DNA of 64,000 nt from Scedosporium boydii (Eukaryota > Ascomycota > Sordariomycetes > Microascales > Microascaceae), in assembly GCA_002221725.1 (NCBI GenBank), contig NJFT01000116.1, forward strand, positions 1 through 64,000, given 5' to 3'. Numbering within the stretch: position 1 is the first letter of the stretch; each line of letters begins with the position of its first letter. Shown here piece after piece: positions 57,030-64,000 of this stretch. Below the pieces are notes generated by a model. That model was not told the DNA's origin. It ran no database searches and was given only the letters and a program-made list of their open reading frames with translations. Both the position numbers and the translations under genes were made by a program.

Positions 57030-60000
57030 ATTCAGAGGATGAGGAGATGAGGTGAGGTTCGAGAGGATGTCGGAGAAAGGAGGTGGTGAATCCGAGATTA
57101 AGTTCCCTGAGGTGCGCAGGGTGGGGTGTCTAGTGTGTATGGTGCGTTGTGTGCTGCGGGTGCGGGAATGGGTGTGTGGAGGACAGGACGAGAACTCCAA
57201 GGAGACACGACCTGGTAAGGAAGAGAGGGCGCACACGGTTCTCGATTTGTCGATTTGGGGCTGGTGAGGTCACAGGCTTGAATGCAACTAGGGGTGTGTG
57301 TTGGTGGGGTTCTTGAGGCGAAACACGGCGGGCGGCGGCGCTGACTACCGCGTAGCTAAACTCCTACCAACCAGCTGTGGTCGCACGTGCTGGCCTCAAC
57401 TGGACGAAATTGGCAGGATTGTCAGTGTTATCTGTCTTGAACAAAGGAGAGTGGCGCTCGGTGGGAATGGAAGGCAAGGTCGGGAATTCGAAGACTAGAG
57501 GAAAAAAGGCGTCACACCCACGCAAGGGGGATGGTCGCGGGTGGAGGCTTCAGAAGGAAAGAAAAAGAAGAGGGGGAGAAAGTAAAATAAAATAAAATAA
57601 AAAATCAGATCGAGGTGGGCGGGCGGGCGAGTGCTTAATCAAAGAGGAGAAAGTAGGCCAAATGAATCCAACGACAGTTCAAGGAGAAAGCGGATTCGCT
57701 CTTCTGGGGCAGCAGAAGAAAAAGGCGCCCCAGCGCCCTGCAGGGAAATTGTGGAGAAAAGAACTCACAGCGACTTTGATTCAGCCTGACAACGTTTGCA
57801 GCTCCCTCCCGTCCCTTCTTTTGAGCTTGTTTCCTTATCGATCCTTTCGTTATCTGTGTAAAGTCCGAAGTAGGTATGAGATGAATGGCGCAAGACCCTC
57901 GTGTTCGAGAATTCCTTGGTGACTTCTTGGAATCGAGGGTCTGGGAGAGTCCAGTGAGACTCGGGCGATGGCGGCTTGGTGTCGCGGAATGGGCATAGAC
58001 TAATCAATTGTTTTCGCAAACGGAGAAGGGAAAGTAGGATCGCAGCAAGGATATGCGAGGGTGTGGATATGTGTATATAGTGTCTGCCTGTGCCATATGT
58101 GTAACTGTAACGGCAAATGGAGGACACGACAGGGACTAGACAGTGACTATTGTAGCCCAATGCTCCGTCCAGTGAGGTGTATTGTAGCCTCAACCAAGAC
58201 AGAGAGTTAATAATAATACGCTGATGCAGGTATAGCAAGTGACGGCTTGCAGGAAAATGCAGGCGAGCAAGCTTAGTTGTGGCTGATTTCGAGCGCAGGC
58301 AATGGTCAAAGTCGGAGGGAAGATCAAAATCAATTGAAGCTAAGATGAGGAATGTGAACGAGAACGAGCACAAGGGGAAGAGGAGAACAAGAGATTGTGA
58401 CAATATTACTCCCGTAGTCTTCGTACTTCGTAGTTCGTACTTGGTACACAATGAAAATCAAATGAAAAATGAAAATGGCAATAACAATGTGACGAGAAGC
58501 TAATCTTCTGGTTTGGCTTGTGCTGCCGGCTGGTGACTCGTGACTCGACTCGACGATGCGGTACCAGGCACTATCGACCCGAGTTTTAATGGGTTTCGCC
58601 AATCCCATGCAAAAAATGGATCGAAATCCCTGGAGACGATGCTCGATGAGCACCTGAACAATGGAACAATGGATCGCCAGGCAAGTGCAACTGAAAAGGG
58701 ACACAAAGGAGTCGGTCTCAAGTCTCGAGCTGCCGGGAATTCCAATCTTGAGTTGGATCCGCCAATAGGAATAATAATGGGATTAAAAAGAATAGGAAGA
58801 AAATTAAAATAAAATGAAAATAAGGCTCCAGCTGGGTGTTCTCAACCATTCGATATCTTTCAGACATGTCGTGACGCTGGTTCAATTCAATCACAGATCA
58901 ATAGATCCTCGACTGGGGTCAGATTACAATTGCACATGCCAGACTCTTTGTGCATCAGTGATTTGTCGCTTCCCAAAATTGCAACGACGAAGTACTTCAG
59001 CTTCAATGTCCTTTCCAAAAGCAGCTGTGAGCCTGTGAGTCACTGATACGAGTCTCGCCCTTGAACTTCATTGTTGGAAGTTGCTATCATCAAAATGTGG
59101 GCGTCTTTATCTCCAAGACCGTACCTCCTTCCTCTCAACGACCCGATCTCGATACACCAAGATACACCAAAGGTAGGCGCTCCACTCCCACCGATACCTC
59201 GATGCGCCCAGGGAAAGCGCCACAATGCACAGAGCCAGGACTGGGACGCAAAAGGAAGGCTCCACTTGTCAAATTAATCGGAAGCTAGACAGCCTAACTG
59301 CTGCTGGCACGAGGAACGACTCGATGATCCAGAGACTCGAACAGCATCTCGGAGGAAGCGTGAGAAAGAGCGTGGATCTGCTGATGGTAGTGGATTGGTG
59401 AATTACACTAATTCCTTTGTAGTTTTGAGACAGAACTGGGGAAGCCAGAGCAGAGCGAGCTACCTCAGAGATCAGATCAATTGGTCAATTCAACGTTGAA
59501 TGAAGCTAGCGCATCTGCGGTCTGCTCGTGCCAACATTGAACTAAATTTTACTGCTTCGGATCAATAAAACGTTACATCGAATCTGTGTAGTGTACGAAG
59601 TCCATTGTACATTTCTCCTCAAGCCTGGCCAGGCCCTTGAGACCATCGATTGCGCTGAACCGGACCCTACTCCGTCACTGAAGTGGAATTACCAGAATCG
59701 AGTAGCCTGGTCATTCGCGCCTTTCACTTTGCAGTGACTTCTAAATCCCGTTCCTGAGATTGCCTCATCGAGCTTGTAGCTTTTCTTGAATCATATCAAT
59801 TGATGTGCGCCGTTCTTCGTTAGCAAGCAAATATGCACATGTTATCGATCGAGCTGCGCAGCAGATCCCGAGCGTCCTTCTCTTGGCAATCGAACAATAA
59901 ATTTGATATCGATCTCTGATGAACAGAGCATGTTGGTCCATCAATACAACTGAAGATCGAGACCCCTACAAATTTGTCTGCAAGTCATCTAATGGCAACT

Positions 60001-61768
60001 CTTAGCGGGCGTCTCTGCCGGGATGATGCAGATCACACACATCGAAATTGAAATCAAAAATCAAATCAAAACCCCCGATATGATGTCCAGCTCCGTTGGA
60101 GGCCTACGAAGTGCGGAGGAAGACTCCAAAGAAAGGCGTCCCGGTGCTATCCAGGCTGTTTCCCTGCTGCTGCCGCCCGTCCTGAGCAGATATCTCCAAC
60201 TGTGACGGTTTGATAATGCAGAGGTGCAGGTTGAGCTAGCGACCTGATATGACGCCGAGCACTGAGAAGACTCATTGATCGAACTTAATTCGACATTTAG
60301 AGAATGGAATCGCTAGGGCTGTGCCACATCCTGTTGCCCAGAGGATTGGCCAACAACCAAGTACCGAGCAAACAACCGTTCATGACAGCATGAGTCTCTA
60401 GTCGTCTCTCGCAAGATATCGTTCCATCGTCAGGAATTATCTGATCAGTTGTGGGCAATGCCCCATGTGTCCCAGCACAGAACGTTACATTGATTGGCAG
60501 ACAACTCTCCTCCCTCGTTCTTGTTTCAAACTCTTGGTCTTCGATGATATTCGCGGTTCTTCGTCGACTCTCAATGGTTTCCCTTTCTCCATCCTTACTC
60601 AGAGCTTCTCTCCCTTTTCTCTCGCGACATGAAGAAAAAAAGTGATAGATCTTCCATTCTCTCGACTCCTTCATTCTCCCCATCTCTACCCCGACTCACG
60701 CCTATTGGTGCCGTCCCAACCCACGCCGCCCCAGCTGCACAACTCATTGGTTGACCACAAATCATTCCGTTTCCCCCCCTCCAGAAACTCTATTTTTGGC
60801 TTTCCCGCCCTCCCGAGAGGACTTTGATTGACCCGATATCAAAAAGAGGAAGAAAATAGTTGTGCAGAAGAGTGGTATCAAAGTATCTCGGTTGCCTAAT
60901 TCAGCTCTTTCCGGACCTTGCGTAGGGAGAAACCTGTCACCAAGGTGGAATATCCCTACGTCACTTCTCTACCCTCGTCGAATTGGAAAATGCACGCTCT
61001 GGAAGATTGATCTCTGGCAACGACATCCTCCACCCAAACACTGTTCTCTGATACTCTTCTGGGAATTGAAATCTCATTATTTGTATTTCTACCTTTTTTT
61101 TTAAAAAAAAGAAAAAAATTAATAAATTCTTTTTCTAAAAATAAATAAATAAATTAAATAATAATTGGGCGTTCGATGATTCGGACTTCGAGGTTTTATA
61201 TGGAACGGACAATGTCATTTTACGCCTCGAATCCGAAGTCTCGGTCCCCGCAGCCGGACCCGCCACTCCGATCCGGACTTCACAGAGCTGAAAAGTCACT
61301 CCAAGGTTCCACGCAAGGGCATCAGAAGTCCATCCTACTACATTACTACCCATTCAGTACGATAGCTAATACACATCCTACTCGCCTCTTAATCCCGTCG
61401 TTTGAGTGGGAAAAAGAAATAGGTGAAGAGGGTAGAATATCCCCCCATGTCTAAAGGTTGTGGTGTAAGCCTGAAGTATGAGAAAAAAAAGTAGATTGTG
61501 CAGATCCGGCACTTCAGTGCCGTAGAAAGCAAGGCTGATTGAGGCGAACCATCTCCTTCCTTTTCGACTATGAAATAGTTTCTCGTAAAGGTATCTATTG
61601 GCTTCTTCTTGCTAAATGAGTGAAGTCCATCCAAACCGAGAATCCGGCTCTCGTATATCCCACACACTTTTCCTATAAAAGCGCCAATACTCCATTGTCC
61701 CAACAGAACGGTCTACTAAGAAGAAGACATGCCCCCATCTCCATATCCTACATAACCCACAAAACCCC
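57030..61768. other. 4.7-kb gene-poor region upstream of the kinase
   Basis: No coding frame here has recognisable features. The left part must be kinase promoter and leader, and the right end the 3' UTR of the ankyrin/zinc-finger gene. One TACTTCGTA copy is at 58424-58432. An A/T-rich tract lies at 61091-61167. AAAAT pentamers repeat near 57583-57602. Confidence 0.55.
61091..61167. repeat. A/T tract with AAAT repeats
   Basis: About 77 nt, almost only A and T: a T-run followed by an A-run (able to fold back), then AAAT tetramers. Simple-sequence DNA. Confidence 0.6.
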
Positions 61769-64000
61769 CTACCCAAACGACCCCGCCGCACTACTCCCCC
61801 CCGTAGTCGCCCTATACCTACACCTCTCCATCTCATGCGTATTCCGATACCACTTGGTCGTCAACACCCTCGTACAGTTCTCGTTGCGGCACCTATACCC
61901 TGTCTTCTCGGCCCGCTGCGCGCAGCCCTCGCGCATATGCTTGTTCCGGTTGCTGACGCTCGAGAAGGTCTTTTGGCAGTTGTGGCACTTTAGACGTTTC
62001 GTTTCTCGGGTTGGGTCTTGGGTGTGCGAGGGGCTTTTGTACAGCTCGTTAGATTTATTTTCTTCCGTAGGGGGAAGCCTTTTTATAGGAAGGGGAAAAG
62101 AAGGGAGGTGGGGATGCGGGGATCAGAAACGTTTACCTCAAGTTGGTGGAGGAGTTTACTCGAGTCGGAACTGCCACGGACGGGTGACTCATAGAAGACG
62201 CCGCCGAGCCCGTGTACCCCGTCGACGAGATCGAAATGGCCGAGAGCGAGAGGTTCTCTATCCTCCGGTCGAGGGAAAAAGGCCTGCCGAGCCGGGAATG
62301 CTGAGCGCTCTTGCTGTAGCCTCCGATGCTCTCAAAGTACAGGCTCAAAAGGTTGCAGGACCTGGAATATCCCGGGCCTTGGCGCCATACTTGCTGGACT
62401 GCATTGGAGTCGAAACCAAGTTGGAGCACTTTGGATGGGGGTTTCTTGTTAGCGAATCCAGCCACTTTCCCAACAACACGGAAGGCCGCGTAAAGAAGAA
62501 CTTACTCGTCATAAGTGTAAGAACGATAGAAAACGCAACTGAAGCAACCAAAAGCACCGTCGTAGCCAAAATATCATACAACTCCAAATTCGGAAACCTC
62601 TTCGGCACAGGCTCACTATCCATACTCTCCGCCAAAAACCGATCAACATCAAAAAACTCATCAATCGAAAACCCATCATCCACCGACTCCGACTCCGGCG
62701 TGAATGCAACCGACTCCGCGAGCCGCCGCTTCTGCGCCATGTTCCCGCCGGGGATGGGGATGGACATGGAAGGCGCTTGGCCGGAGGGCCAGCCTCCCTC
62801 TTTGGCCATGTACTGCTGTTGGATGGTGCTGAGGCGCGTGGCGTAGGGGGCCGATCGGCTCGGAATGCGCTGGTAGGTTCGTTCGAAGGTTATGAGGTCT
62901 TGGATTAGTTCTTGGAAGCGGACGAGGTTGACTTGGTCGTTGCGTTCGTGGAGGGGGGAGGAGAGGTCGGTGTAGGCCCAGAGTGAGAAGGCGATTTTGG
63001 TGAAGAGGATTTGTTCATCGGGTTCTAGGATGGTTTTCCACCGGCCGAGATCGTTGACGAATCTTGAAGAGAGTCAGTGCGCCCACTCTGTTTTGTCTCT
63101 CAAACCAAGAAAGAGACGAAAGGGGGGCGGGGGGAATCACTTACTGAAGATACATTGCGCTGTCATCATTACATATTGACGTGCACAAAGCACTCGCCAC
63201 AACCAAACAGTCCATGACTTCGATAATCCCCCCTCTCGGCGGATGGTTATTGATAATCTGTTTGAAGACGGCAAGTCCTCCATCCCAGACCTTGGCAAAG
63301 GACGAGAAATGCAATGCAACCTTGGCCTCTAGACTGCCATCTTCCGAGCCGGCAAGCGTATCCCTCACCCGCCTGCAGAGAGAATCCAGATACGTGATGA
63401 GATTCTTCCCAAGCATTTGCCGTTGCATATGGGCACCTCTTCTCTTGTGTGTCGCAGCAAGCTTGAAACTCGACCGCTCCTGTTCTTTCCTTCTAGTCCT
63501 ATCGGTTGTTGCAGTCTGCGAAGCCCTTTCCGTAGTAGATATCGGTGCGCCTGGAACCCTGCCAAGAGTTGCCGGCGTGATTGTGAGGTCCCTATTCCAA
63601 TCGGAGGGCGGAAGAAGAGGTGATTTTTCGGGGGCGTAAGTAGCATCAGGCATGGACCGATCAAAGGAGCCTGTGCCCGGAATATCGATGCTCGGCGATG
63701 CCAACCCAGAGTCGACAAAGCTCGTAGCGGGTGAAGAAAATTCGTAAGGTGAAGAAGCAGAAAGCATAGCTAGAGCTCCGGATTCGAGGAGGATGTTCAT
63801 TTGGTCATAGTCGTCGTTCGCTAGAGCGATAGTGATGGCCGTCTCCAGCTCACTTCGCTCATACCGACCGAAACCGAGGATGTATCGCGTCACGTTGGGC
63901 TGGCGCCAATACACGGCGGCGGATAATGGCGTGAAGACATGGTGACCAATGCCAATGGCGGCATCGTCTGAAATGTGGCCTCTGAAAGTGATGTCCTCTG
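61769..64000 (-). CDS. ankyrin-like/zinc-finger protein, 5' end outside window
   Basis: The gene enters from the right edge. Exons: 63145 to beyond 64000, 62506-63062, 62137-62428 and 61769-62033; each junction keeps the frame. The visible N-terminal part has ankyrin-like helices (HHVFTPLSAAVYWRQPN, then SELETAITIALANDDYDQMN and ILLESGA). A helical middle contains VNLVRFQELIQDLITFERTY. A hydrophobic stretch that could be a TM segment follows (LATTVLLVASVAFSIVLTLM). The last exon has two Cys/His clusters, CHNCQKTFSSVSNRNKHMREGC and CRNENCTRVLTTKWYRNTHEMERC, like C2HC-type zinc fingers. All three introns end in AAG. Ankyrin repeats and zinc fingers both bind partners or nucleic acid; the combination is unfamiliar and I do not name the family. 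The left frame ends in TAG at 61769-61771. Confidence 0.7.

Noticed and set aside
61612..61836. Alternative C-terminal frame of the ankyrin/zinc-finger gene
   Set aside because: It is out of frame with the zinc-finger exon, which ends at the TAG at 61769-61771.
61620..62846. 408-codon plus-strand open frame
   Set aside because: It is antisense to the ankyrin/zinc-finger exons and has no protein features; the minus strand shows clear splicing and zinc-finger motifs.
1..64000. CRISPR array, insertion sequence, bacterial operon or plasmid origin
   Set aside because: None seen; the window is fungal nuclear DNA with spliced genes. I also saw no terminal repeats or transposase frame.

Overview
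The window is a stretch of nuclear chromosome from a filamentous ascomycete, most likely a Sordariomycete. The evidence is short GT-AG introns (about 50-130 nt, most with a CTAAC/CTGAC-like branch site), single-copy fungal genes such as a Clr5-domain protein and a Pff1-type vacuolar protease, and a eukaryotic initiator tRNA. I cannot assign a genus with confidence. Gene models below were spliced by eye, and exon sums keep the reading frame in each complete gene.

Left arm (1-28.8 kb) is a compact housekeeping region: a TPR protein (cut by the left edge), kinesin-14, a flavin-reductase-like protein, mitoribosomal bL31m, retromer Vps5, TFIID subunit TAF5, Mediator subunit Med11, vacuolar membrane protease Pff1, branchpoint-bridging protein BBP/SF1, a coiled-coil protein of unknown role and a Ure2-like glutathione S-transferase. 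Several act in gene expression (TAF5, Med11, BBP) or in membrane and vacuole traffic (Vps5, Pff1), but neighbouring genes have their own promoters and nothing suggests a co-regulated cluster.

Right arm (28.8-64 kb) is more open. It holds a small one-TM protein, a 1345-residue mucin-like membrane protein, an initiator tRNA-Met, a probable mitochondrial protein of unknown function, a Gln/His-rich Clr5-domain regulator, a 6.4-kb gene-poor stretch ending at an identical inverted initiator tRNA, an intronless protein-kinase-like gene, a CAMK-type Ser/Thr kinase with a long upstream region, and an ankyrin-like/zinc-finger protein cut by the right edge.

The most notable observation is that two unrelated long coding frames, the kinesin-14 and the kinase-like gene, are each interrupted by exactly one in-frame TAG while the coding sequence continues in the same frame. 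This is the pattern expected of genes whose UAG is converted to UGG by the sexual-stage A-to-I mRNA editing known in Sordariomycetes. Nonsense alleles or sequence errors remain possible. Second, the BBP gene carries five CTAAC motifs (the signal BBP itself binds) in 46 nt just inside one of its own introns, suggesting autoregulation. Third, a 9-mer TACGAAGTA/TACTTCGTA recurs nine times, only between genes.
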